The notes below the pieces were generated by a model. It made no database searches. It saw nothing but the letters and a program-made list of their open reading frames with translations, and was not told the DNA's origin. A stretch of 64,000 bases of DNA, taken from contig NC_089176.1 in NCBI RefSeq assembly GCF_947507565.1, positions 1,674,001 through 1,738,000 on the forward strand. The letters run 5' to 3'. This document shows positions 1-11,243 of the stretch, piece after piece. Made by a program: the position numbers and the translations under genes. The DNA comes from Oscarella lobularis (taxonomy: Eukaryota > Porifera > Homoscleromorpha > Homosclerophorida > Oscarellidae). The first letter of the stretch is position 1; each line of letters opens with the position of its first letter.

Positions 1-1540
1 CCAAGGTTGTTCCCATTTTCAAATCGGGTTCAAGACTTGATCCCAAGAATTTTCGACCGGTATCGTTGCTGCCAATTGTCTCAAAAATTTTGGAACATTT
101 TGTCTTTCAATCTTTATGTGGCTACTTCGACAAGCACCTTCTTATTCCTGACTGCCAATTTGGCTTTCGAAAATCTCGGTCAACTCAAGATGCGATGGTT
201 TGTTTGACTCAAGATCTTTTGTCTGGCAAGGACGCAGGTCTTCGCTCGGCGGCTGTCTTTCTTGATGTTAAGAAGGCCTTTGACACAGTCGATCACAGTT
301 TACTTCTCCGAGGTCTGTCATCGTGTGGAGTGAAGGGAAAGGTCCTGGCATGGCTCTCTTCTTACCTCTTGGATCGTCGACAATTTGTCTCGGTCGGCTC
401 TACTGCTTCGAACTTGTCGCCAGTTAGGAGAGGAGTGCCTCAAGGTTCAAAATTAGGTCCTCTTTTATTCAATTTCTTCACCCGGAACATCACCTCGGTC
501 GTCTCTTCTCAATCGTCTCTAATCCTTTACGCAGATGATGCCTGTCTTTATTCCAGCAACGAAACTTTTGAGGGAGCGGTTACTCAACTACAACAAGATA
601 TTAATAGTGTGACTTCATGGTACTCTGAGAATCTGATGGCTCTCAATGGTCAAAAATCGGCTTTTCTGCTTTTTCCCAAGTTTCGTGATACTGAAGACAC
701 GTCGATCTATACGGTTTCGGTCAATAATGTCATTCTGTCGCCTTCACCTCACGTGAGATACCTCGGGGTTTTGATTGATAGTCGTCTATCGTGGAAACCG
801 CAGATGGACAACGTCATTAGGAAGGTTGGCCGAAAAATTGGTGTTCTTTACCGATGTCATCGTCTGTTATCCAACGCAGCTCGACTAGCGTTTGTTCGCT
901 CAGTCATTCAACCGGACCTTGACTACGGGGCTGCCGTTTGGGCGGACGGATCAGCTGGCGTAATCAGCCGCTTAGCACAGATAGAAAAGAGGTATCTCCG
1001 TTGTCTGGCTGGTTTGCGTTATGACGATTCTACGGCCTCTGTTGGAGGAGTAGCAGCACTTCTCGATTTATTTCGTCTCAATCCAATTCGCACAAGGCAT
1101 GCTACTCAACTAGGAATGTTGAGTTACCGCTGCTTGTGCAACTCCGCCACAGCTTCTGTTCTCGCGGCGAAAATTGAGCGTATTCAGCGCACCGGTGCCG
1201 CCACTCGTCTCAGTGCTTCTGGGGTCAACGTCATCCGACCACGCACCGAGGCACTTCGTCGTTCTCCATTCTTTCGGGCTCAAACTCTATGGAATTCGCT
1301 TCCGGCAATCATAAGAGGGAGTAATGATCCCGCGATCTTTAAATTGGGCCTGAAGAACTATTTCAATCAAAACTCTGTGTACTGATTTAGAGGTTATATA
1401 GTTATAGTTGTAAATATTGTCATTTTTCTCTTTTCTCCTTTTGCTGTCATTCCCCTGTATACGGTTTCCTGGAAGATCGGCCCACGTGCTGAAGGATTTC
1501 CGTATTAAAATAAAACTGTGAACTGAACTGAACTGAACGG
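1..1540 (+). mobile_element. LINE (non-LTR retrotransposon), 3' portion
   Basis: The stretch holds the reverse-transcriptase reading frame of a LINE, a short 3' UTR with AATAAA-like sequence near 1507-1515, and a tail of tandem AACTG units (about 1521-1538). Short 3' repeats of this kind are typical of the CR1/L2-like groups. The 5' part lies outside the window. The sequence right after the tail is the middle of a Sushi exon of gene A, so the element appears to have inserted into coding sequence. The target-site duplication cannot be checked because the 5' junction is missing. Confidence 0.88.
3..1385 (+). CDS. LINE ORF2 reverse transcriptase, 5' end cut by window
   Basis: The frame is open from the first bases (KVVPIFKSGSRLDPKNFRPV, the usual entry to the RT fingers) to a stop at 1383-1385. 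Visible RT blocks are FGFRKSRSTQDA, FLDVKKAFDTVDH (first catalytic Asp), RRGVPQGSKLGPLLF, and LILYADDACLY with the YADD active site. The C-terminal part has the thumb region and the ending with LWNSLP common to CR1/Jockey-type ORF2. It would copy its own RNA at a nicked target. The upstream endonuclease domain is not in view. No internal stop is seen, so the element is young or recently active. Confidence 0.93.
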   Translation, partial: KVVPIFKSGSRLDPKNFRPVSLLPIVSKILEHFVFQSLCGYFDKHLLIPDCQFGFRKSRSTQDAMVCLTQDLLSGKDAGLRSAAVFLDVKKAFDTVDHSLLLRGLSSCGVKGKVLAWLSSYLLDRRQFVSVGSTASNLSPVRRGVPQGSKLGPLLFNFFTRNITSVVSSQSSLILYADDACLYSSNETFEGAVTQLQQDINSVTSWYSENLMALNGQKSAFLLFPKFRDTEDTSIYTVSVNNVILSPSPHVRYLGVLIDSRLSWKPQMDNVIRKVGRKIGVLYRCHRLLSNAARLAFVRSVIQPDLDYGAAVWADGSAGVISRLAQIEKRYLRCLAGLRYDDSTASVGGVAALLDLFRLNPIRTRHATQLGMLSYRCLCNSATASVLAAKIERIQRTGAATRLSASGVNVIRPRTEALRRSPFFRAQTLWNSLPAIIRGSNDPAIFKLGLKNYFNQNSVY

Positions 1541-1637
1541 TTCTGCATTTCTCGTGCGACGGGAACTTGGTGTCGTCGGATCGTCGTCCATCGCTTGCGA
1601 GTCAAGTGGGAATTGGAGCGGTTCTGTACCTGTCTGC
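1539..1637 (+). other. Gene A: Sushi (CCP) exon remnant interrupted by the LINE
   Basis: Two frames together give the second half of a CCP module: VLHFSCDGNLV in one frame, then GSSSIACESSGNWSGSVPVC in another, ending just before a GTAAGC donor at 1638. The Cys spacing and the NWSG..P.C ending are diagnostic for Sushi. The frame change lies near 1590. The first half of the module is missing because the LINE sits directly upstream. Confidence 0.65.
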
Positions 1638-1696
1638 AGACGTAAGCAAGTACCCACTTTTACAAGTTACATCGGTGAATGTGAATGCGTTTTCAG

Positions 1697-2831
1697 ATCC
1701 TACGAATATTTCTATTGTTCCGCGTGACGTCATTTCTTTGTCTCTTTTGGCTACTGCAACAGCCTCGGTGATTGCGGTAACGGCTGACGACTTGGCTATA
1801 TTTAGTCAAGGACAGTTTGACGTAACCCTGGAAGCTATTCCTCTAACTGTTCCTGCAAAAAACGTCTCTCTTAATCGTCGTCAAAGCGACCGACTATTCG
1901 ACTATGACGGCAACGTTTGTCGCCTATTCTTCTGAAGGTATCTGTCGAGATTGGGAATTGCTTTGGGTGTTTGCTATTTTCTTTATAGGCTATAGTCTTT
2001 CCGTTCGACTACGCCAGCGCCAGTACTTGACTAGATTGACGTAAAATGCTTCTACGCGTTTTACCGTTTCTTTGGTGAACGCCAATGAACCTGCAGCTTG
2101 GGCTGACTTTGAGGACAACTCGTTGAACGTTTCGTCTGGGACAGAAATTGAATTCAGCCTACGGGCGATAAATCCTTTCGAAAGTCTTTTATTAGCTCCA
2201 CAATTATTTGCACTGAATTCCGTTGCTCAGCGAGTTTACCTAGACAGCTATGCTCTGCTGGAAATTGACATTCGAGAAACGGAGGAAAATGCGACAGTTG
2301 GACGAAACAGACCAGCTCAACTTCGACTAAGAATCGATGAAAGAGCAAAATTGAACGAAGGAGACCGAATTTCAGCGTGGTTCCACTCCGACAGTCGCGC
2401 TATCTGGAATGAGAACGGAGATGGGCTGGTTTCTCTAGTCAACGAACAACTCTTGTGGACTGCGACCATTGATCGTCTGGGCTGGTGGACCGTTTTTGGA
2501 CAGAAAGAGCGTGTGTTTCGGCAGCTGTGTTGCACCTGCGTAATGACATTGAAGAGCCGCTTCCTGGAGCTGTCGTCGTTCTAGGGGGTGATCTGTTCAA
2601 TTACCGCGTGACTGCAAGCACGTCTCCTGATGGCCGTTCGTGCTTGGAAACACTGGTCGGCCAGGCTAGTTCAATTCGAGTCAGCCACGAAGCTCTTGGG
2701 TATGACAGTCGTGATGCTGTGGAACTTCCTGGATTCAATGAGTCATCGCACTGTGGAGGAGACCAGACAATCGAGTGGCGTACCAGTGTTTCGAGTATCG
2801 ATGGACACTGCGAGGAATTGTCGTTTTTGTG
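1697..2831 (+). other. Gene A: FAM171-like extracellular domain (frameshifted)
   Basis: The exons code for a beta-rich segment matching the same region of gene B. Shared landmarks are LLAPQLF against ELAPQLF, DRISAWFHSDSRAIW against [22 protein letters not shown] against GDGVVSL, and the GWW/KWW ending. The pattern of a late W-containing strand, a G.GLV turn and a final YW or WW resembles vertebrate FAM171 proteins; this family link is from memory and moderate. At about 2488, seven bases present in B (after TGGTGG) are missing, which shifts the frame. The reading then continues as DRFWTERACVSAAVLHLRND. A TAA at about 2044 and a shift near 1905 also interrupt it. Confidence 0.55.
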
Positions 2832-2882
2832 GTAAGTGCCGTTATCCGTCTATACGTTACCTGACGATTTCCTCTCTAATTG

Positions 2883-4680
2883 TTGAGTGTGGACAACTGA
2901 TGCAACCTGATTTCGGCACGCTCTCTTTGCCTTCAACTGTTTCCGTCTTTGGCAGTCATTTGACGCTTCTCGCGATTGCTCACTTTGAGTGCGCTACTGG
3001 ATTTGTGCTCAGTGGAGAAGCGGAGCTGACGTGCTGGAGGAACGGGACATGGTCCGATTTTTCGCCGCAATGCCGTAAGCTGTTTGTAAGCAATCAGGAC
3101 AACTGACACTGACTTGTACTGTAGTTGGTCGTTGTCCTGTGCTTGACGACCCTCTGTTTGGGTCGAAATCGACAAGCAATCGACTTTCGGGCACCGTCGT
3201 TCAATTTGATTGCGACGAAAACTACTTCATTTCCGGTCCGGGCAACACCACTTGTAGAGCTAACGGCACTTGGTCGGCCGATGAGCCAACGTGCGAAGGT
3301 GAGAGATGGCTTCTCTTCTTTAAAACTTTGTATACTTCATTTCTGTGCAGAGCTTCGCTGTCCGTCTTTAGCAATTGAAAACGGACGTTCATCTACAAAC
3401 GAAACTGAGCGTGGAACAATAGTAGAAATTGTCTGTGATGAAGGGCATTCCTTGGAGCTTGGTCCGCGCCAATTTTCTTGCTTGTCGAATGGCTCGTGGT
3501 CGGCCACTATTCCGATTTGCTCAAGTACAAGTTGTTTGGCTGTTCCAAAGTTGATCGTTTAATTAATCAATGAATATTTAGTTGTTCACTGCCCCGCATT
3601 GGGAGCACCCGTCAACGGAGCAAAAGAGTCCAACGAAACTGTTTTTCAGTCTGTCGTTGAGTTCGAGTGCAATTTTGGCTACTATATTCAGGGAGCAAGC
3701 AACGTCACGTGCCTCGCCAGCGGAGGGTGGTCAGCGGCAGAGCCAATATGCCAACGTAAACTTCACACCGATTGTTAGCCTAAATACGATCGTACAGAAA
3801 ATGTTTAGCTTTTCGCTGTGATCAGCTCGACGTTCTTTTGAATGGGAGGAACTCAACCAGTGAGAAGATATTTGGAACACGAGTCGAATTCAATTGTGAC
3901 GTCGGATTCAAGCTTAATGGTTTGCGAGAAATTGTCTGCTTTCCTAATGGAAGCTGGTCTGGAATTGTACCTTGGTGTAAAGGTAATCATTTAGAAAAAC
4001 TATCATTTGTTTGTCTAAAGCGTTCAATTATAGCTATTCATTGTGGAAATTTGACAGTGCCGTCCAATGGATTCCTTTCATCTGAAAAAACAATTTTCAA
4101 TATATCGGTAAAATTCGATTGCGAGAATGGATATGTACATGCTGATAGGAGAAAGTCACCTTACGTGTCTTCTGAATGGCACCTGGTCGAACTTGGAACC
4201 ATTGTGCAGAAGTATCGCAACACGGAGGGGTCATAGGTTTTATATGCATTTGTCTCTTGTTTTAGCTGTATATTGTCCTGAGCTATCTCCAGGCAACGGG
4301 ACTATTTTGAGCAATAGCACCGAATTTGGAACGGAAAGGTTTGTTTTAACTGTAGCACAGGATTTCAGCTAATTGGCGACTCTTGCGTCGCTTGTAAAGC
4401 AAATGCCACTTGGTCAGGAAATGAGCCTCACTGCATTGGCGCGCAGCCTGAAAACTTGACTGCTCTTTTGTTTATTTATTCGTATTTGTTTCTAGTGATT
4501 GACTGTCCCAATCTTCTTCCGCTTGCAAACTGTCACATTCTTTCAGGTGAAAGTTCGGTAGAAGGACTCGATGTTGTCAAGTTTGACTGTAATGACGGAT
4601 ACGAACTTAACGGTCTATGGAACATTACGTGTCTTTCGAGCGGGAATTGGTCTGGTGATCAACCGGAATGTCAAAGTAAA
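2883..4680 (+). other. Gene A: cluster of eight Sushi/CCP exons
   Basis: Eight exons follow one another, each about 170-190 bp with short introns. Each has the CCP signature of four Cys with a terminal NG.WS...P.C motif: CWRNGTWSDFSPQC, CRANGTWSADEPTC, CLSNGSWSATIPIC, CLASGGWSAAEPIC, CFPNGSWSGIVPWC, CLLNGTWSNLEPLC, ATWSGNEPHC and CLSSGNWSGDQPEC. The fifth lacks a clean first Cys. The sixth (about 4130) and seventh (about 4345) need frame changes. Sushi modules usually mediate protein binding at the cell surface. Confidence 0.75.
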
Positions 4681-4729
4681 GTTTCTTTTTAGAAAGTTTT
4701 CTAAAGCGAATTCTCTCACACTTTTGCAG

Positions 4730-6395
4730 ACATCGACGAATGCGAGTGTATGCCCTGCCGGAATGGGGGGAGTTGCACCGATGGCATTAACGCGTTCTCA
4801 TGCGAATGCCTACCCGGCTACGGAGGAGAAAACTGCGAGACAGGTGGGAGTTCAATGCAAATGTAAGAACTAGCTTGTAACAGTCGCTTGATTACAGATC
4901 TCAACGAATGTGAGTCTATGCCTTGTCTAAACGGCGGGAATTGTACTGACCTCGTCGCCGATTACAGCTGCGCGTGTTTATCAGGATATACAGGATCCGA
5001 CTGCGAGACAAGTTTGCTCTTTCTTCAAACACTAGCCAAAGGCGAATTTAAAGTTTCAACTAGATATTGACGAATGTGCGTCTTGGCCCTGTGAGAACAA
5101 CGGAACTTGTATTGATGGTATTGACGGGTACTCATGCGACTGCGTGATTGGATACACCGGAAATACATGCGAGACAAGTTAGTTTATAGATTTTGACATA
5201 TTAATTTGCTATAAATATTTTTCTTGATAGATGTTAATGATCATATGCGCCTCGAATCCTTGCCAGAATAACGGAACATGCCTTGACAAAATTGACGGTT
5301 TTATCTGTACTTGCGTCAGCGAGTACACGGGAGACGTCTGCGAGACGAGTAAGTTTTACAATTCACAATTTCACTCAAAATGATTTCATAAGATTGATTA
5401 TGCTTTACGTCTACAGATATTGTGAAATGCGAGTCTGAACCTTGTCACAATGGGGGAACGTGCGTTGATTCCATCGACGGCTACACGTGTATGTGCAAAA
5501 GCGGTTATACGGGAGTTGTATGCGAAACGGGTATGTTTCATTAATGAAGAAAATGACTTTTGTGTGACGGTATTTTTCAATCTAGATATTAACGAGTGCG
5601 AGTTTGTGTCTTGCCGGAATGGGGGTACCTGTGTGGACGAAGTCGCTAGGTATACGTGCCAATGCATGTTGGGCTATACAGGAGTTGACTGCGAGACAGG
5701 TAAAATATTTTTTCAGTACGTATATTTTTCTATGCCTGGCACCTTTTCTTTGGACTAGACATTGACGAATGTGAAGCTAAAACTTGTCGAAACGGAGGCA
5801 CCCGCGTCGATGGACTTAATGAGCATACGTGCGAATGCGTTCCCGGTTATACCGGAGACAGTTGCGAAACAGGCAATCTACGATTGAAATTAGGATATGG
5901 TGCTTAAGAAAATCAAGTCTTCCTTTTTCTGCTATAGATATTGATGAATGTTCCTCTGCGCCTTGCCAGAATGGCGGAAGTTGCACAAACGAAATCAGCC
6001 AATTTACGTGCAATTGCCTAAACGGATACGTAGGAAACGTCTGTGAGACGAGTGAGATTTTGATTTAGGCAGATCTCAGTTGTTGGTCTATTTCAACTTC
6101 TCTCATAGATGTTGACGAATGTGCGTCTATGCCACGCGAAAACGGCGGAACGTGTATCGATGCAGTTAACGAGTACATGTGTCATTGCGTAACTGGCTAT
6201 ACCGGAAGTCTCTGCGAGGCGGGTAAGAGTGACTGATCTTAATTTTTGACTACTTCTATTCTTTCTTATAACCGATTCAGACATCAATGAGTGCTAACCC
6301 CTAGCCAGTGTCTAAACGGTGGTACATGCAGAAACGTTCTTGGATCGTTTTTTTGTGCCTGCGCAGAATTTTTCACTGGAGACCGTTGTGAAATA
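4730..6395 (+). other. Gene A: first EGF / EGF_CA exon array
   Basis: About ten exons of roughly 115 bp each encode one EGF module, mostly starting D(I/V/L)(D/N)EC, the calcium-binding form, and ending GYTG...CET. Introns are phase 1 and about 50 bp. Decay is visible: the fourth exon (about 5231-5350) has one extra base after the acceptor, the seventh (about 5803) and ninth (about 6133) have Arg replacing a conserved Cys (CGC codons), and the last (about 6290) reads GAG TGC TAA. Such losses would unfold the modules. Confidence 0.78.
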
Positions 6396-6469
6396 GGTAT
6401 GTAGTCCGTATTGTATAAGTTAACATTGAAGCATTGAAGTATTAATATTTATTTAAATTCTTGTTTTAG

Positions 6470-8394
6470 CCGATCCGAATCTTTATCCGTTTGGTCACGG
6501 TCAACATGACAGTCGGCTTCCCAGCTCAGACGACGGTCTTTCGCCTTCTATTTAGAGACCAACGTGTTTTCCTTTTTTCCGAGCAAGACATCGTTCTGCC
6601 TACGTAATGCATTCAAGCTGTTACTACTGTACTCGGTCTTGATCATCCTTATTCTTCATAGGTTTCTAATAATGGACTCATCTCATTTGATGCACAATTT
6701 AACAGCGTGTTTCCCGAACGGTTTCCTGTTTCTGGTTTTCCATCTATTGTGGCGCCATTTTGGGCGGATGTTGATACGCGTCGTGACGGCAGTGTCTTCT
6801 ATCATGTCTACACCAATTCATCGTCACCCGTACTTCAACGAGCAAACGTCGATGTGAACAAATTCATCAAAACAACGTTTAACGCTTCGTGGTGCTTCGT
6901 CGCGACGTGGGATCGCGTCCCAAACTTTCCACATGGTCGATCTGATTTTGCCCAGGACACTTTATCCGCACTTGTAAGTGTCGCAATCTCGCGATTCGCG
7001 TACGCGTGGTCCTCGTGATAAACTCGCGTTTTTTCCAGCGCAACACGTTCCAGGTTGTAATCGTCACAGACGAACGTTCGACGTACGTTTTATTCAATTA
7101 CCCGATCGACAGTCGTCTCCAGTGGATTGGTCGTCTTGGTCAAAATCCGGCTGCGGTCGGATACATGGCGAATGATTTGAGCGCTTTTCAGAATCATCCA
7201 TTGTCAGGTACAACTTCCGTTCTTTCAGTCGCGTCCTCTTCCAACGTCGGCGTCGTTGGACGGTATGTCTATCGGGTTTCGTCGGTGGGAAATCGATGCG
7301 AGAGCCGAGGCGCTTGCCTCGATTGGTATCATCAATACATCTCTCTTGATGGAGCGTTTCCGGTATGGCATCTGTTTGTGTCCGTGCACCTTACTTCAAG
7401 CGGCCACAGATTTCAGATTTAAGCGGGTTGTCTCGGCTGAAGATCAAGCTCTCGATCGATCGTGCTTTGTTTCTGTTTTCGGCGGCATCAACGGTCAGCA
7501 ATCTGAATGTTGCTACCGTTCGACGTTCTTCTCTTCGTTTGTTCCGTTCTTCTCTTCTGGCATCTTTGGTGATGGCTCATTGATAACCCAGCCGCCGTTC
7601 GCCGGCTCGGCTAACCGATTTCACTCGCTCTTCAATGCGTTCAATCACGACCTCTCTGATGTTCAACCGTATCGACGCTGTTGCTTTGAATCCGACCTAT
7701 GCAATCTCTATTTTGAACGAAGACCTCCGCCGCGGGGATGCTCTCAGCGATTTCGAGTCTTCTTCGTCTGGACATGGGGCGATCCTCATTTTACGACATT
7801 GGATGGAAACGAATATACGTTCAATGGACTCGGCGAGTATCTCATCTTCAAATCGGCCGACAACCGATTCGAGTTCCAAGGTCGGACGCAGCTCGTCGCC
7901 AATTCGACAGCAACCGAATTTTCGGCATTCGTCGGGCGCCAATTCTCGAATGAAAGCGATAGCTCAACGACCGTACACGTTGGCCTTATTTCGGCCAATG
8001 AGCTTCGCATCATGGTTTGCTGTTGCGCTCCTGACGCTCCACTGACAGAAGCGCTCAGCGAGTTCAACGGCTCGTCTTGGCGCGATGTGTCGACTAATTT
8101 TTCCAAACTGTCTCCAAATGACGTTCTCTTATTGGACAACGTCGTTCTGTCTCGTGGCGAAGCAAACGGATCGCTTGTCATGTCGTTCTCGTCCGAAATC
8201 ACCGTCAGTATAACAGCACGAAGTGGTCTTCTGTCGTACGTCCTGGGTTTGTCGGACGAGTTTCAAGGCAAAACACGCGGCTTGTCCGGTCGATGGGACG
8301 GAGATCCGGCAAACGATTTCGTCCCGCGGGTGGGCGAGCAAACGCATCAAGCCGAACCATTCACAACAATTTCAGGCAAACATGTAAGTCAAAT
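6470..8394 (+). other. Gene A: NIDO-AMOP-VWD block (disabled)
   Basis: NIDO comes first (PSIVAPFWADVDTRRDG, then FNYPIDSRLQWIG), then an AMOP-like Cys region (CCFESDLCNLYFERRPP), then VWD (WGDPHFTTLDGNEYTFNGLG). This order is that of MUC4 and SUSD2. The first NIDO exon contains an in-frame TAG at about 6552 where gene B has a serine codon. Near 7375 the frame must change between VW and CPCTL. Near 8340 it must change again to reach the exon that starts WQITASESLFYY. The VWD domain itself is open over about 200 residues. Confidence 0.8.
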
Positions 8395-8430
8395 TGACTT
8401 TTTAAAATTGTTCTGATGCGGTGGAGTATA

Positions 8431-9320
8431 GGGCAAATAACGGCATCCGAATCTCTGTTCTACTACCGAGTAGGAGAAAGCGTTTCGACTTTCTCTGATC
8501 CTAATCACGAGCCAATTTTCATTGATGAAATTTCATTGGATAGTTACACAGATGAGCAAAGACAAAAGTGCAACTACGATCCACCGTGTCTATTTGATCT
8601 CGAACAAACTGGCAGCGATGAAGTTGCACTTACTACTCTTCTAGGTCGAGCTGGTGTCGCTGAAGCATCTGAAATCCAATGTAAGACATGATAGATCATT
8701 TCTTGGCCCCAAACGTTTTTTTTCAATCCGCAGCAAATAATCCTCCTGAGTTATTTGGCAACGATACTTTTCGAGCTAAGATCTTCGTCGAGTCGGTTTA
8801 TCGTTTTACCGCTACGGACGTGGGTGATAATTTTACAGTTGTCATTGAAAGGAGTCCGGCTATTGGCGAGAAGGATTTCACGTTAGAAAGGGATGGCAGC
8901 CAGTTTGCGTTGCGATGGACGCCGAGAGGAGTCGGTTCTGTCAGTTTTACTGTCATCGCCAATGACAGTCGCGGAGCCGTTAGCGAGCTCCAGCCACTTG
9001 TTCGACTTTGCGGCTGCGCTTTGCAAAACGGAGCCGAGTGCATCGAAGTCGATACGGACGGAGGCGAAGATGGATTTATTTTGGAGGACTGTGTGAATGC
9101 GGGCCAGGAATGTTACAGTCTCATATCTGTGCAGTCTATATAGAGAAGATGTTTTTCCTTATATAGGTTGGACTGGACATTTGTGCGACATTGACCAAAA
9201 CGGATGCATCGATCCGGGCTGTCCAATTGGCACAAACTGCACGGACATTCCGGCTCCCGGAACTGGGGCGATTTGCTCAGACTGTCCTATCGGCAGTGAA
9301 CTCGACGGAGCAAAATGCAG
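8431..9320 (+). other. Gene A: post-VWD conserved module
   Basis: Exons run SESLFYYRVGESV, then CNYDPPCLFDLEQTG, then a sandwich-like domain ending FTVIANDSRGAVSELQ. They match gene B exons at 37266-37930 ([28 protein letters not shown]). The same order follows VWD in MUC4-like proteins. At 9091 two extra bases (TGTGTGAATGCG) break a DCECG reading that gene B keeps as DCDCG. A final exon has CDIDQNGCIDPGCPIGTNC. Confidence 0.6.
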
Positions 9321-9378
9321 CGGTAACGCTTTAGTTATTCGACTAGTTGTACATCTGACGCTTTTTCTTTTGAGCACA

Positions 9379-11197
9379 GATATTGACGAATGCGAAGCGA
9401 ATCTTGACAATTGTAGCCAAATATGCATTAATGAAGTTCCCTTCTTTCGATGTGATTGCGAAAGTGGTTTTCGACCGAAGAATCAAACACAGTGCATAGG
9501 TATGCAATTGGAGCAATTTCACATAAGAATCTGAAAATTTTGTACTCTAGATATAAATGAGTGTGAAGAAATGAAACCTTGCCATCAGGTGTGCTCAAAC
9601 ACGATAGGATCATTTGATTGCGCTTGCTTTGAGGGCTTCAAACTCGATACTGACAACGACACGTGCATCCGTACGGTTTCCTGTTTTCCCCGTGAATTAA
9701 GGTTTTAGTATTTCCGTTTTCTCTCTAAAGCCACCGAAAATTGTACAAGTTCCAATCTTTGCGGGCAAATTTGTGCGAGAAATGCCACTAGCGGAAACGA
9801 AACATGCAGCTGCTTTAGGGGATTTCGATTAGATTTCAATGAGAAGAATTGCTCAGGTAAATTAGCGATCTTATAGAGACAAAGTAGCGGGTCAAAGTTA
9901 GACGACGCCTATCTACTTTCTAGACATTGACGAATGCGCTGAAGGACTGGCAAACTGCGATCACAACTGCAGTAATGTAGATGAAAGTTTTTAATGCTCG
10001 TGCAGAGAAGGTTTTCGTCTCGCGGAGGACAGCTACAGTTGCCTTGGTTTGTAGAAACGGCAGGTTTTCCGTTCTCTGACCTTTTTTGTTCTGGTTTGCT
10101 CTTGCAGACATTAATGAATGCGTGGAAGGAGGCGTCAATGCGAGTGTGTGCTTGATTTTCGGACAGTTAGTTATGTACAAACATCGACGGCGGGTTCAAT
10201 TGCGATTGCCCTTCTCTTACCGAAGTTATCAACGGGACGTGCGCAGGTGCGGTCGTTTCTTACTACCTGTTTTTTATAAAGTAATTTATATATATAGTGG
10301 TTGACGACTGCGCATCAAATCCTTGCCGAAACGGAGCACTTTGCACAGACGGATTTGGTTCTTTCATGTGCGAATGCCCAACGGGCTTCTCCGGACCTCT
10401 ATGTGAAAACGGTAAAAGTCGTATAAGCGCTTGTTTTAATATTGGAGTTCAATAATAAAAGTAGAGGAGGACGAGTGTCAATCCATGCCGTGCACCAACG
10501 GAGGTTTATGCGAGGATCGACGAGGCGACTTTTTCTGCTCATGTCCTCGTGGTTATACCGGAAAGACATGCAGCGACGAAACGGACGAATGCTCACCCAA
10601 TCCGTGTCTTAATAGCGGAAATTGCACTGACCTATTCTTCAACTTCACATGCAACTGAAGTCAAGGCTATACTGGTCGTGAATGTGAAATAGGTGGGTCC
10701 AATATTTCTTCATATCCTAATTTGACGATTTGATATTTTCTCCTGTAAGACATCAACGAGTGCGAAAGCAATCCTTGTACGAACGGCGGAGTTTGCCATG
10801 ACCTAGAAGCAGAATTCGGGTGCACATGTCCCGAAGGATTCACCGGATCCTACTGCGAGACAAGTTAGGATTAGTAGTTAACTTCGTGGAGCTTGCGATT
10901 TCTTAGTCGTTCATTTCAGATATTGACGAATGTTTATCAATGCCTTGCCAAAATGGTACCTGCACGGATCTGGTCAATGATTTTACGTGCCTCTGCCTTT
11001 CTGGCTATACAGGAAAATTTTGTGAAATGGGTTAGCAGTATTATCTGTCAACGATTGTGTCCTTATCAGATTTCTTTGTAGAAATTAACGAGTGCAATCC
11101 GAATCCTTGTCAGAATGGAGGAACATGTTTTGACGAAATTGGCAGTTTCACTTGCGAATGTCCGCCAGAATTCCGCGGTCAACAATGCCAAATAGGT
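9379..11197 (+). other. Gene A: second EGF/EGF_CA array
   Basis: Around ten EGF modules follow. First come fibrillin/fibulin-like calcium-binding ones (DIDECEANLDNCSQIC, DINECEEMKPCHQVC), then Notch-like ones ([31 protein letters not shown]). Stops interrupt two of them: TAA at 9992-9994, and TGA at 10656-10658 replacing a Cys codon in FTCNCSQGYTG. The module at 10109-10246 needs a frame change after NECVEGGVNAS to recover DGGFNCDCP. One exon (10463-10692) carries two EGF modules without an intron. Confidence 0.72.
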
Positions 11198-11243
11198 ACG
11201 TGTTAGTGCCAATATCTTTTCTGAAACTTGATAACGTTTTTTA

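Noticed and set aside
1539-11197. Explaining all gene A lesions as sequencing errors
   Set aside because: Neighbouring long frames (sulfatase 1.5 kb, Helitron 6 kb, the 26.5-kb gene, the 11.2-kb exon of A itself) are error-free, and many lesions are substitutions (Cys to Arg, nonsense) rather than homopolymer slips.
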